From: Alphaproteobacteria bacterium UBA6038
Lineage (GTDB): Bacteria > Pseudomonadota > Alphaproteobacteria > Micropepsales > Micropepsaceae
DNA length: 57,508 nucleotides
Reading direction: 5' to 3'
Assembly: GCA_002429315.1 (NCBI GenBank)
Contig: DIZC01000025.1
Span: 1,580 to 59,087, forward strand
Positions 1 to 7,904 of this stretch are shown piece after piece. Made by a program: the position numbers and the translations under genes. A model generated the notes under the pieces. The model ran no database searches. It was not told the DNA's origin and worked only from the letters and a program-made list of their open reading frames with translations. The number at the start of each line of letters is the position of its first letter. Positions within the stretch are counted from its first letter, which is position 1.

Positions 1-62
1 AGCACCTTGATGCTGTCGGCGCCGTAGTCGCTCGATTCGGGAAGGGCGGGCGAAGAAACCAT
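1..62 (-). CDS. gyrB: DNA gyrase subunit B, N-terminal fragment
   Basis: Only the first 20 or so codons are in the window; the gene runs off the left edge. The minus-strand translation begins MVSSPALPESS and continues YGADSIKVL, the conserved N-terminal strap of GyrB just before the ATPase domain. Its ATG shares one base with the TGA stop of recF (TGATG), so it is probably translationally coupled to recF. Gyrase B supplies the ATPase for negative supercoiling. Position after dnaA-dnaN-recF is the classical order, which supports the call despite the short length. Confidence 0.85.
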   Translation of the reverse strand, partial: MVSSPALPESSDYGADSIKV

Positions 63-1312
63 CACTCTGAAATCCTGGTGAGGCGCGACTCCGCGACCTC
101 GAAAATATCGGCATGGCCGCTCAGCGGCGCGAACATCGAAAGCTCCGTGCCGGTCATCCAGGCCTGCGCACCGAGCGCGACGATTTCCTCGAAGAGGGCC
201 GCGCGGCGGGTGGCGTCCAGATGGGCGACGATTTCGTCGAGGAGGAGGATGGGCGCGAACCCTTCCCTCATATGGGAAAGCTGGCGGGCCTGTGCAAGCA
301 CGATGGAGATGAGAAGCGCCTTCTGCTCGCCGGTCGAGCAGTCGCGCGCGTCCGTGCGCTTGGCTGTATGGCGCACGAGCAGATCGCTTACGTGGGGACC
401 GAAGCCGGTGCGTCCGGTTTCGGCGTCGCGAATGCGGGTCCGCTCCAGGGCTTCGCGAAACGCGTCGGGGGTGCCTTCGCCGTTCGCCGCCGCCATCCGG
501 TCGGCATCGCCGTCCAACCCGAGTTGGGCGCATGGAAACGCGCCGGCATTCCGCCGCTCGGCGAGCGCCGAATTCAGTCGCGAGATAACGGCAGCACGCT
601 CAGCAATGATGGCGAGCCCGTTCTCCGCCATCTGCTGTTCGAGTCCGGCAAGCCAGGCGGGATCGCGCGGACCGTATTTCAGCAACCGGGCGCGCTCGCG
701 CATCGCCTGCTCGTAGCGCAGCGAAGCCCGCGCATGGCCGGGTGCGAAGCCGAGCGTGAGGCGATCAAGGAAGCGGCGGCGCCCGCTGGCGCTCTCGACG
801 AACAGCCGGTCCATGGCGGGGGTCAGCCATGCCATCTGGATCAGCTCGCCCAAATCGGCGGAGCTTTGCGCCGGAGCGCCATTGAGGCGCACGTGCCTGG
901 TCGTGCCGCCGGGAGTCCCTTCGAGCCCGGTGCCGATTTCGCAGCTGTCGGCGCCGCGATTGACAGTGGCCGAAACGCCCCACAGCGCGCCGATCGGCGC
1001 GGGGCCTTTGCGGGTATGTTCGGACAGCGTTGCGCCGCGCAAGCCGCGGCCCGGCGCCAGCAGGGAAATGGCCTCCAGCAGATTGGTCTTGCCCGCGCCG
1101 TTCGGCCCTGCCAGCACCACCGGCCGCCCGCTGGTGACAATTTCCGCAGACACGTAGGAGCGGAAATTTGCCAGCCGCAATTCCGTGACGGCGAGCTTGG
1201 CATGCTTCGTCGCTCGGCTGTCGCCTCGCTCCTCAGCATGACGAATTGCTGCGTCATCCTGAGGTGCGCCGCACAGCGGCGCCTCGAAGGATGGATGAGC
1301 GCGTTCGCTCAA
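62..1312 (-). CDS. recF: DNA replication and repair protein RecF
   Basis: RecF is an SMC-like ATPase that binds gapped DNA and loads RecA with RecOR. Seen: the first strand TELRLANFRSY, Walker A GPNGAGKTN near residue 70, the signature region DCSTGEQKALL, and Walker B ILLLDEIVAHLD near the C terminus. The frame opens at a TTG 3 bp after the dnaN stop, giving 416 aa. About 37 N-terminal residues are translated from a palindromic repeat (1201-1293) and look unlike RecF. The next in-frame start, TTG at 1180, would cut into the first beta strand, and no ATG or GTG lies between. The start is therefore uncertain; the rest is secure. Likely one transcript with dnaN and gyrB. Confidence 0.93.
   Translation of the reverse strand: MSERAHPSFEAPLCGAPQDDAAIRHAEERGDSRATKHAKLAVTELRLANFRSYVSAEIVTSGRPVVLAGPNGAGKTNLLEAISLLAPGRGLRGATLSEHTRKGPAPIGALWGVSATVNRGADSCEIGTGLEGTPGGTTRHVRLNGAPAQSSADLGELIQMAWLTPAMDRLFVESASGRRRFLDRLTLGFAPGHARASLRYEQAMRERARLLKYGPRDPAWLAGLEQQMAENGLAIIAERAAVISRLNSALAERRNAGAFPCAQLGLDGDADRMAAANGEGTPDAFREALERTRIRDAETGRTGFGPHVSDLLVRHTAKRTDARDCSTGEQKALLISIVLAQARQLSHMREGFAPILLLDEIVAHLDATRRAALFEEIVALGAQAWMTGTELSMFAPLSGHADIFEVAESRLTRISE
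1201..1293. repeat. Nested palindromic element inside the recF 5' reading frame
   Basis: The halves 1201-1243 and 1252-1293 are imperfect inverted copies; both carry CCTCAG-ATGACG and CAT-CTTCG ends. The right half also folds alone through GCGCCGC-aca-GCGGCGC (1266-1282). It resembles intergenic repeats common in alphaproteobacteria. Here it lies between dnaN and recF and is open in the recF frame. Confidence 0.75.
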
Positions 1313-1315
1313 ACC

Positions 1316-2437
1316 TCACACCCGCATCGGCATCAGCACGTAGAGCGTGCGGTTGTCTTCCGTGTCTTCGATCAGCGTGGGCGAACCGGCGTCGTGCAGC
1401 AGGAAGCGCACGTCCTTGCCTTCGATCTGGCTGGTGATGTCGAGCAGATAGCGGGCATTGAAGCCGATTTCGATGGGCGACGCGGCGTAGGTCGCGCCGA
1501 GCTCTTCGGTGGCGGTGCCGGAATCCGGATTGACCACCGACAGGGTGACCTTGTCCTTACCGATGTTCAGCTTCACCGCGCGCGTCTTGTCGGCCGAAAT
1601 GGTGGAGACGCGGTCCACGCTCTGGGAGAACTCCTTCGAATCCAGCGATAGGACCTTGTCGTTGTTGGACGGGATCACGCGCTGATAATCGGGAAACGTG
1701 CCGTCGATCAGCTTCGAGGTCAGCTCCACCCCGCTAGAGACGAACTGGATCTTGGTGTCCGACAGCGACACGTCGATGGCGTCTTCGGTGTCGTCGAGCA
1801 GCCGGCGCAATTCGGTCACTGTCTTGCGCGGCACGATGATGCCCGGCATGTCGGAGGCGCCGTCGGGCAGATCGAGCTCGAAGCGCGCCAAGCGATGGCC
1901 GTCAGTCGCCACCGCGCGCATGGTCCGCGTGGTACCGTCTTTCGCCGCGTGCAGATAAATGCCGTTCAGATAGAACCGCGTCTCCTCGGTCGAGATGGCA
2001 AAACGCGTCTTGTCGATGAGGCGCTTCAGGTCGTCTCCTGCCACGCGGAATTTGTGGGGCAACGCACCGGCGGCCATCTGCGGGAAGTCCTCCTTCGGCA
2101 GGCAGGCGAGCTCGAAGCGTACCGAGCCCGAGGACACCGCGAGCCGTCCGCCTTCGGCCGTCAGCAACTCCGCCTGAACCTGGGCGCCTTCGGGGAGCTT
2201 GCGCACGATGTCGTACAGCATGTGCGCCGGCGCAGTGGCCGCGCCGTTGCGCAGCACATCGGCGGCCAGGGATTCGACGATCTCGATGTCGAGATCGGTC
2301 GCCGTCAGCTTCAGCCGGCCCTTTGCGGCCTCGATCATCACATTGGACAGAATGGGGATGGTGTTGCGGCGCTCGACGACACTCTGGACGTGGGAGAGCG
2401 CCTTCAGGAAGGCGCCGCGTTCGACGGTGATTTTCAT
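1316..2437 (-). CDS. dnaN: DNA polymerase III subunit beta (sliding clamp)
   Basis: Forms the ring clamp that tethers DNA polymerase III to DNA. The start at 2437 gives MKITVERGAFLKAL, the standard DnaN N terminus, and 373 aa, the normal length. The frame is open 11 codons further upstream but that extension is unlike the family. Middle segments such as RRNTIPILSNVMIEA and the C-terminal end YVLMPMRV are typical clamp sequence. It lies 244 bp downstream of dnaA, separated by a terminator-like hairpin (2630-2667), so it probably has its own promoter in 2438-2629. recF follows 3 bp after its stop. Confidence 0.97.
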   Translation of the reverse strand: MKITVERGAFLKALSHVQSVVERRNTIPILSNVMIEAAKGRLKLTATDLDIEIVESLAADVLRNGAATAPAHMLYDIVRKLPEGAQVQAELLTAEGGRLAVSSGSVRFELACLPKEDFPQMAAGALPHKFRVAGDDLKRLIDKTRFAISTEETRFYLNGIYLHAAKDGTTRTMRAVATDGHRLARFELDLPDGASDMPGIIVPRKTVTELRRLLDDTEDAIDVSLSDTKIQFVSSGVELTSKLIDGTFPDYQRVIPSNNDKVLSLDSKEFSQSVDRVSTISADKTRAVKLNIGKDKVTLSVVNPDSGTATEELGATYAASPIEIGFNARYLLDITSQIEGKDVRFLLHDAGSPTLIEDTEDNRTLYVLMPMRV

Positions 2438-2629
2438 CTTGCGTGTGTCCGGCTTGAATGTTCCGTTCAACCCCGCCGCAAAGGCACTATTTGCGTGCGG
2501 CTAAACGCCTGCTCTGCTTGAGCTTTTTTGAGGTTCTCGACTCAAGCTCCCCACTATATCAGCCGGGGGGAAAAGTGAACAGCTTCGCGGCCTGTAAAAG
2601 CACAACTTTCAGGGCCATTCCCAGAGGGC

Positions 2630-2667
2630 AAAACGGGCTGCGAAGGTCGCCCTCCGCAGCCCGTTTT
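2630..2667 (-). terminator. Intrinsic terminator downstream of dnaA
   Basis: A perfect 13-bp inverted repeat, AAAACGGGCTGCG (2630-2642) and CGCAGCCCGTTTT (2655-2667), with a 12-nt loop. It begins 15 bp past the dnaA stop. Read on the minus strand, the stem ends in TTTT, fitting a rho-independent terminator for dnaA; A and T runs on both sides make it potentially bidirectional. Confidence 0.8.
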
Positions 2668-2681
2668 CTTGGCCTTCGGGA

Positions 2682-4097
2682 TCAGATGCTCTTCGGCTTC
2701 GATAGCACCTGTTTGAGGAAATCCACCTCCTGCTTGAGCACGGTATCGCTGCCGCAGAGTTCAGCGATGCGCCGGCAGGCGTGCAGCACGGTGGTGTGGT
2801 CACGATCACCGAAGCGGCGGCCGATCTCCGGCAGCGAGCGCATGGTGAGTTCGCGCGACAGATACATCGCCACCTGCCGCGGCCGTGCCACGCGCCGGCT
2901 GCGCTCCTTGGAATGGAGATCGCGGATGTCGAGCTTGTAGAACTCGGCCGTCTTTCGCTGGATATCTTCGATGCCGGTCTTGCGAGGCGGAACGCCGCGC
3001 TGGGAGATGGTCTCCTCGGCGAATTCCAGTGTCACCGGTTTCTTCGTCAGGTCGGCATAGGTGGCGATCTTGGTGAACACGCCAACCAACTCGCGCGGAC
3101 TGGCGTCCTCCATGTCGGCAATCCGCTCCAGCACTTCCTCGGCGATCATCACGTGCGGCCGCTGGCGCGCAAACTCCTCAGCCCGGGTCTTGAGGATCGC
3201 CAGGCGCATGGCACGGTCCGGCTTGGCGAGCGCGAGAACGAGGCCGCCGGTCAGCCGGGAGCGGATGTCGGCGCCGAGCGCATCGAAGCCCTCCGGCGCG
3301 CGGTCCGCCGCGATCACCACCCGCCGCCGCAGATCGGAGAACGCGTTCACCGTGTGCAGGAACTCCGAGATGGTCGACGTGCTGCGGCAGATGTGCTGCA
3401 GGTCGTCGATCAGCAGGAGTTCGGCGGCGCGCACTTCCTCCTTGAACGCGAGCGTTTCGCGGCGGTGCAGGGCGCCGAGGAATTGCCGCATGAAATCTTC
3501 CGCGCCGAGGAACAGGGCGCGGCGGCCGCGCTTGCGCGCCTCGAGCGCGGTCGCGTTCAGGATGTGGCTTTTGCCGTAGCCGAAGCCGCCGTGCAGATAG
3601 AGCAGCGAGGCGGCGTTCTCCTGGCCCTCGGCAAAGCTCTTTGCCACCTGGCAGGCAAACTCGTTCGCCGGCCCCACCACCAGCGTGTCGAAGGATTGGG
3701 TCGGGTGCAGCACCCGGTTCCACAGGCTGCGATTGGGTTCCGCGCCGGCTCTCGGCGGCTGCGGGAACGAGGTGACGGTTGCGACCGGTCCGGGCTCCGG
3801 CGCCGGCTCCAGCCCGCCGCCGATTTTGGGCGGGGCGAGCACAATCGACACAGAGCGCGGATCGGTGCCTTCGGCGCGCAAGGCCCGCTCGATGCGGGCG
3901 ACGTAATGATTGGCGACCCAGTTCCGGACGAAGGGTTTCGGCGCGCCGATCCTCACCTCGCCCTTTTCCATGCTGAGCAGCTGCAACGCGCCGATCCAGG
4001 CGTCGAACACCGGATCCCCCAATTCCCGCCGCAGGCGTTCGCGCGCCGCCGTCCAGAGATCACCCCCGCGAGAAGCATTCTTCATTGCCTGTACCAT
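2682..4097 (-). CDS. dnaA: Chromosomal replication initiator protein DnaA
   Basis: Binds DnaA boxes at oriC, melts DNA and helps load the helicase. 471 aa. Domain I is residues 1-80 (LWTAARERLRRELGDPVFDAWI); a proline-rich linker follows to about 125. The AAA+ domain has Walker A GGFGYGKSHIL near residue 170 and Walker B LLIDDLQHI. Domain IV carries YLSRELTMRSLPEIGRRFG then DRDHTTVLHAC, the DNA-binding signature. The Walker A is unusual: most DnaA have GGxGLGKTH, here Leu-to-Tyr and Thr-to-Ser. The ATG at 4097 has a GAGGGA ribosome-binding site 3-4 nt upstream. A GANTC site lies about 70 bp upstream, so CcrM-type methylation could influence expression, as in Caulobacter. Confidence 0.97.
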   Translation of the reverse strand: MVQAMKNASRGGDLWTAARERLRRELGDPVFDAWIGALQLLSMEKGEVRIGAPKPFVRNWVANHYVARIERALRAEGTDPRSVSIVLAPPKIGGGLEPAPEPGPVATVTSFPQPPRAGAEPNRSLWNRVLHPTQSFDTLVVGPANEFACQVAKSFAEGQENAASLLYLHGGFGYGKSHILNATALEARKRGRRALFLGAEDFMRQFLGALHRRETLAFKEEVRAAELLLIDDLQHICRSTSTISEFLHTVNAFSDLRRRVVIAADRAPEGFDALGADIRSRLTGGLVLALAKPDRAMRLAILKTRAEEFARQRPHVMIAEEVLERIADMEDASPRELVGVFTKIATYADLTKKPVTLEFAEETISQRGVPPRKTGIEDIQRKTAEFYKLDIRDLHSKERSRRVARPRQVAMYLSRELTMRSLPEIGRRFGDRDHTTVLHACRRIAELCGSDTVLKQEVDFLKQVLSKPKSI

Positions 4098-4165
4098 CGT
4101 CCCTCTGCCTTTTTTTGTTGACCGGGTTGTCCCGACGCCCCGTTTTTGTTTCAGCGTTTCGTTCA

Positions 4166-4188
4166 GACTCCGCGTCGGCCCCGACGCG
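4166..4188 (-). promoter_or_regulatory. GANTC site and short hairpin in the dnaA leader
   Basis: GACTC at 4166-4170 is followed by the perfect inverted repeat CGCGTCGG-cc-CCGACGCG (4171-4188). It lies 70-90 bp upstream of the dnaA start and 39 bp past the rhodanese stop. It could terminate the upstream gene or lie in the dnaA leader; no T-run follows. Functional role is inference. Confidence 0.4.
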
Positions 4189-4226
4189 CTCTCTCACCGT
4201 TTTTCTCCCTCTGGCCCCCTTTCCGC

Positions 4227-4688
4227 TCAGCTCTGCCGCCAAGGCAGGCCCGATGCCTTCCAGCCGTTGTTGGTGCCGCGGTGCCGCTCCGCATCGAGAT
4301 CGCCTTCGAAGCCGCCGGCGAGATTGTAGGCGCGGGAGAAGCCGGCCTTCGTCATCGCCATGGCGGCGGCGCGTGAGCGCGCGCCCGAGCGGCACAGAAA
4401 CACGAGCGGCGTGGCGGCATCGGCGCCCGCGCGCTGCAGCGCGCCTTTCGTTTCAGCCACGAAATCCGGATTGACGGCCATGCTGGGGTAGCGCTGCCAT
4501 TCCACGCAGAGCACCTCGCCACCCAGTCCCGACAGATCGGGCGTGCCGACGAAGCCCCATTCGGCCGAGGTGCGGACATCGATCAGCCGGCCCTGTGGCT
4601 CGCTCTGGAGGAGTTCCCAGGCTTCGGACGCTTGCAGGTCCCCGGCATAGCCGGCGGCGCTCTTCGATGATCTCTGTGCATCCGCCAT
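4227..4688 (-). CDS. Rhodanese-like domain protein
   Basis: Single rhodanese fold of 153 aa, a candidate sulfurtransferase or sulfide carrier in the cytoplasm. The domain begins at ASEAWELLQ and RLIDVRTSAEW; the active loop is FLCRSGARSRAAA, with the catalytic cysteine intact and a basic loop as in PspE/GlpE-type proteins. The final part reads AYNLAGGFEGDLD. The ATG at 4688 has GGGAAG upstream; an alternative ATG at 4751 would add 21 residues of poor quality. It lies upstream of dnaA on the same strand, 129 bp apart. The sulfur acceptor cannot be told from sequence. Confidence 0.85.
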   Translation of the reverse strand: MADAQRSSKSAAGYAGDLQASEAWELLQSEPQGRLIDVRTSAEWGFVGTPDLSGLGGEVLCVEWQRYPSMAVNPDFVAETKGALQRAGADAATPLVFLCRSGARSRAAAMAMTKAGFSRAYNLAGGFEGDLDAERHRGTNNGWKASGLPWRQS

Positions 4689-5091
4689 GGCGACGACTTC
4701 CCGGCCGCGCGAGTTGACTCGCGCAGAGTTCACCTGCATTCGATTTCGCATTTTACTGTGCTAGAAAGCGTAAGGACTTGAGGATAAACGATATTCTTTT
4801 CGAAGTTCGACCGTTTATCCTGACATTTCCTTGGTGCCCCGCGTCAGTCCGTAAACCATATCAGCGCCGGAGTGCCCCGCAACGGGAACGGGACTCGAAC
4901 AAATCGCTGCAGAAGGTCGCAGCGGAGCCGGCAATTTGTCTGTCCTCTGACGGTCGCTCCGGCGAACCGCGACGAATCAAGACGTTATGAAACTTGGGTG
5001 ACGGTTCCGCGACATTCCGTCTACAGACAAAGAAATTTTTGTGGTCCGGCAAAAGAAAATGCTTGCAATTGGCCGCGCCCTGAAGAAGCCC
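4689..5091. other. Non-coding region with DnaA-box-like inverted repeat; possible oriC
   Basis: About 400 bp without a credible gene. A perfect 10-bp inverted repeat, AGGATAAACG (4781-4790) and CGTTTATCCT (4812-4821), is separated by 21 bp. Extended by neighbouring bases, the arms give TTATCCTCA and TTATCCTGA, close to the DnaA box TTATCCACA (one and two mismatches). A second hairpin GCGCGAG-ttga-CTCGCGC spans 4707-4724. GANTC sites occur at 4716, 4891 and 4974. No CtrA TTAA-N7-TTAA site was seen. It may be an origin part, an operator or simply the promoter region of the rhodanese gene. Confidence 0.3.
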
Positions 5092-5358
5092 TCAGCCCGG
5101 CAGGCCGGCCACCCGGTGGGCCAGCCGCGAAACCTTGCGCGCGCCGGTGTTCTTGTGGACCACGCCCTTGGAGACGCCGCGCATGATCTCCGGCTCGGCC
5201 GCTTTGAGTGCCGCCAGCGCCGCCTTCTTGTCGCCGGCGGCAATGGCTTCCTCGACCTTGCGGGTGAAGGTACGCACCCGGCTCTTGCGCCCGTGATTGG
5301 TGGCAGTGCGCTTTTCGGTGGTGCGGACGCGCTTCTTGGCCGAGGCGATATTGGGCAT
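5092..5358 (-). CDS. rpsT: 30S ribosomal protein S20
   Basis: Primary-binding ribosomal protein of the small subunit. 88 aa with the standard opening MPNIASAKKRVRT, the central SRVRTFTRKVEEAI, and the tail GVVHKNTGARKVSRLAHRV. Length and basic composition match the family. The start lies 6 bp after the stop of the upstream SDR gene, so it is probably on the ech-SDR-rpsT transcript. rpsT near dnaA is common in alphaproteobacteria. Confidence 0.97.
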   Translation of the reverse strand: MPNIASAKKRVRTTEKRTATNHGRKSRVRTFTRKVEEAIAAGDKKAALAALKAAEPEIMRGVSKGVVHKNTGARKVSRLAHRVAGLPG

Positions 5359-5364
5359 GGGTCG

Positions 5365-6288
5365 TCAGTTTCCTTCGGGAGAGGCGGGCGTATAGCCCGC
5401 AGAGGGCTCGGGGTCAACGCGCGCCACTTGGGAGAACGCCAAATCCCGCATCGCCTTGGGTTCGTCGAGCAACTCCGCATAACCGAGCTCGTCGCGAATA
5501 CGCTGGGTGTCGACCTCCATGGATTGCTTGAAATCGAACGGCGGCGGCGGCACGGCTGGAGCGGCCGGCAGGCGGGCGAGCCGTTCTCCCATGCTCGGCG
5601 TTCGCGGTTCCCCGACATTGTAAATGCGATAAGCGGCGCGCGCAGAGAGCGCGGCCAGAACGATCGCGGCCGCCACGTTCTCCGCATGGCCGTGCGTCCA
5701 CCGCCAGGAGGGCTGGGACGCGGCCATGTAGATCGTGCGGAGATCGGCATTGTCTTCCGGCCCATAGACTTTCGGGAGCCGGAGCACGGTCCATGGGACA
5801 GCGGAGTCCATGACGGCGCGCTCCGCCAGGATCTTCTCGTAATCGTGCGCGTAGGGGCTCAGTGCTTTTTCCTGGCCGCGGTAGGGATAAAGCCGCGTGC
5901 GCAACGGCGCATCTTCCGTCAGCGGAACGGGATCCGGCGGCCCGGGTTCGAGGCGCGTGAGGCGCCCATAGGCGCGATACACATCGCCGCTGGAGATCAG
6001 CACCATGCGTCCGGCGCGCCCGTCAAGCGCGTCCGCCGCGGCCCGCGCATCGGCGTCGCCCATTGCGACCATGTGAACGACCGCGTCCCAATTGCGCTTG
6101 AGGGCGTCGGGAAAATTCACAACCGGATATTCCGCCGACGGGCTGCACACGTGCGCGACCGGCGGAAGGAGCGGATGTTCCGTGCGGTCGCGATGATAGA
6201 CGGTCACATCGGCACCCTGCGCGAACAGCTGCCGCGTGACATGCGCCCCGATGAACCGCGTTCCGCCGATGACGAGGACGCGCGTCAT
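5365..6288 (-). CDS. NAD-dependent epimerase/dehydratase family protein (extended SDR)
   Basis: 307 aa. The N terminus MTRVLVIGGTRFIGAHV is the Rossmann NAD(P)-binding motif (GGTRFIG) of extended SDR enzymes. A candidate YxxxK pair is DYEKILAE near residue 150; the substrate-side motif LRLPKVYGPED follows, as in nucleotide-sugar epimerases. No substrate can be assigned. Its ATG overlaps the stop of the enoyl-CoA hydratase by 4 bp (ATGA) and its stop lies 6 bp before rpsT, so it sits inside a tight operon. An SDR gene between ech and rpsT is less usual than direct adjacency of those genes. Confidence 0.8.
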   Translation of the reverse strand: MTRVLVIGGTRFIGAHVTRQLFAQGADVTVYHRDRTEHPLLPPVAHVCSPSAEYPVVNFPDALKRNWDAVVHMVAMGDADARAAADALDGRAGRMVLISSGDVYRAYGRLTRLEPGPPDPVPLTEDAPLRTRLYPYRGQEKALSPYAHDYEKILAERAVMDSAVPWTVLRLPKVYGPEDNADLRTIYMAASQPSWRWTHGHAENVAAAIVLAALSARAAYRIYNVGEPRTPSMGERLARLPAAPAVPPPPFDFKQSMEVDTQRIRDELGYAELLDEPKAMRDLAFSQVARVDPEPSAGYTPASPEGN

Positions 6289-7061
6289 CGGTCCTTGAAT
6301 TCGGGTTTGCGCTTTTCGCTGAAGGCGGCCATGCCCTCTTTCTGGTCATCGGTTGCGAACATCGAATGGAAGACGCGCCGCTCGAAGCGGATGCCTTCGG
6401 CAAGGGTGGTTTCATAGGCGCGGTTGATGGTCTCCTTGGTCATCATCACGATCGGCACCGATTTTTCGGCGATGGTCTGCGCCGTCTTCATCGCTTCGCT
6501 CATCAGGTCGGCCGCAGGCACCACGCGCGACACCAATCCGCTGCGCTCGGCTTCGGCCGCATCCATGTTGCGGCCGGTGAGGCACATCTCCATCGCCTTC
6601 GATTTGCCGACGAAGCGGGTGAGGCGCTGGGTGCCGCCGATGCCCGGCATGACGCCCAGATTGATTTCCGGCTGGCCGAATTTCGCCGTGTCGGCGGCGA
6701 TGATGAAGTCGCACAGCATGGCGAGCTCGCAGCCGCCGCCCAGCGCATAGCCGGCAACCGCGGCGACGATCGGCTTGCGGAGGGCGGCGATTCGATCGGC
6801 GGCATCGGCGAAGAAATTCGCCTTGAACATCTCCATGTAGGAGCGCGGCTGCATCTCCTTGATGTCGGCGCCGGCGGCAAAGGCCCGCTCGGAGCCGGTG
6901 AGCACGATGCAGCGCACGGCGTCATCCGCATCCCACGCCTCCAATGCGTCGCAGAGTTCGGCGAGCAGCTCGGCGTTGAGCGCGTTCAGCGCCTTGGGGC
7001 GGTTCAGCGTGACGACACCGACGGCACCTTCGATCTTCGCGATGATGTTGGCGTATTCCAT
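6285..7061 (-). CDS. Enoyl-CoA hydratase (crotonase family)
   Basis: Hydrates 2-enoyl-CoA in fatty-acid beta-oxidation. From MEYANIIAKIEG the protein is 258 aa, the usual length. Seen: CoA-binding region AFAAGADIKEM, oxyanion-hole segment GYALGGGCELAM with the first catalytic Glu, and FGQPEINLGVMPGIGGTQRL with the second catalytic Glu, so both acids of true hydratases are present. The ATG at 7061 is preceded by GAGGAA at good spacing; 19 further codons upstream are open but unlikely. The next gene (SDR) overlaps its stop. Confidence 0.93.
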   Translation of the reverse strand: MEYANIIAKIEGAVGVVTLNRPKALNALNAELLAELCDALEAWDADDAVRCIVLTGSERAFAAGADIKEMQPRSYMEMFKANFFADAADRIAALRKPIVAAVAGYALGGGCELAMLCDFIIAADTAKFGQPEINLGVMPGIGGTQRLTRFVGKSKAMEMCLTGRNMDAAEAERSGLVSRVVPAADLMSEAMKTAQTIAEKSVPIVMMTKETINRAYETTLAEGIRFERRVFHSMFATDDQKEGMAAFSEKRKPEFKDR

Positions 7062-7124
7062 GAGTCTGTTCCTCATTCCCGCGTCGCGCTTGGTGGCTTG
7101 GCGCCGCAGCGATTGCAATGTCTC

Positions 7125-7256
7125 TTACCTCCCCCTTGTGGGGAGGTCGGCGAGCGTAGCGAGCCGGGTGGGGGCGGGTGCAAATGCGATTTAGCCCCCA
7201 CCCGAAATGCTGCTGCTCCGCGCCAGCATTTCGACCTCCCCACAAGGGGGAGGTAA
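7125..7256. repeat. Nested palindromic element, GGGGGAGGT type
   Basis: Perfect 25-bp inverted arms at 7125-7149 and 7232-7256; each arm also folds alone (CCTCCCC-ttg-tGGGGAGG). Inside, GGGTGGGGGC (7166-7175) pairs with GCCCCCACCC (7194-7203). The inner right part forms GAAATGCTG...CAGCATTTC. It sits between arfB and ech, 64 bp from the ech start. Same plan as elements at 11068, 27487, 34096 and 35200. Confidence 0.9.
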
Positions 7257-7258
7257 CC

Positions 7259-7681
7259 TCATTCGTCGACCTTCCCACGCATCTCCTTCAATCGCGAGCG
7301 GGCTTTCTTCTCCGTCAGGCGCTTTTCCTTGGCGGCGCGAGGCGGCCTGGTGCGCTTGCGCGGGCGCGGCGGAACGGCGGCGCGGGCGATGAGATCGATC
7401 AGCCGGGCGCGGACGTCTTCGCGATTGCGGCTCTGGTCGCGAAAGCGGTTGCCGTGCAGCACCAGCACGCCGTCCTTCGTCATGCGGCGGCCGGCGAGCG
7501 CCTTCAGCCGCGCACGCACATCCTCCGACAGCGAAGGCGACTGCGCGGCATCGAAGCGCAACTCGACCGCGCTTGCCACCTTGTTGACGTTCTGCCCGCC
7601 CGGCCCGGAGGACAGCACGAACCGCTCGACCAGTTCGGACTCGTCGATCGCAATCCCCGGCGTGACGGGCAAGCTTGCCAT
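7259..7681 (-). CDS. arfB: Peptidyl-tRNA hydrolase ArfB (YaeJ-type ribosome rescue factor)
   Basis: 140 aa. Releases peptides from ribosomes stalled on non-stop mRNA. It has the release-factor catalytic motif GPGGQNVNKVAS near residue 26, within FVLSSGPGGQNVNK, and a basic C-terminal tail (about residues 105-140: RPRKRTRPPRAAKEKRL) that in ArfB enters the empty mRNA channel. Codon-recognition domains of RF1/RF2 are absent, which separates it from prfA/prfB. Its ATG lies 10 bp after the stop of the small gene at 7692-7904, suggesting a shared transcript. Its stop abuts the palindromic element at 7125-7256. Confidence 0.93.
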   Translation of the reverse strand: MASLPVTPGIAIDESELVERFVLSSGPGGQNVNKVASAVELRFDAAQSPSLSEDVRARLKALAGRRMTKDGVLVLHGNRFRDQSRNREDVRARLIDLIARAAVPPRPRKRTRPPRAAKEKRLTEKKARSRLKEMRGKVDE

Positions 7682-7691
7682 ACGCGCGAGC

Positions 7692-7904
7692 TTACGCCGG
7701 TTCCCGGACTCGCGCTGCCGCCTCGGCGAGCTTCAGAACGGCACCGACCGACCGGTTCACCGTTGCCGCCGTGCGGCGCGCCGCCCGGACCTTCGCCGTG
7801 TAAAGGCCGTGCTTGTAACTGTTGCGATTGCCGGGCTGCCCGCCCGGCTTGCGCCGCACCCCTACATCTTGTGTAGGACGGGGTTCGGGAGCAGTCGTTT
7901 TCAC
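7692..7904 (-). CDS. Small protein with GGQPGNxN-KHGLYT motif, function unknown
   Basis: 70 aa from a GTG that overlaps the stop of the upstream gene (GTGA). The middle reads RKPGGQPGNRNSYKHGLYT, a motif I know from small, often phage- or plasmid-associated proteins and terminase-small-subunit-like ORFs in alphaproteobacteria. The rest is basic and Ala-rich (KVRAARRTAATVNRSV). The open frame runs further upstream to 8102 but overlaps the neighbouring gene; the GTGA coupling decides the start. It precedes arfB by 10 bp. No biochemical role is inferred. Confidence 0.65.
   Translation of the reverse strand: MKTTAPEPRPTQDVGVRRKPGGQPGNRNSYKHGLYTAKVRAARRTAATVNRSVGAVLKLAEAAARVREPA

Noticed and set aside
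113..1651. Long plus-strand open frame opposite recF and dnaN
   Set aside because: It spans two well-supported minus-strand genes, is rich in Arg/Ala/Gly as expected for an antisense frame in high-GC DNA, and shows no recognisable domain.
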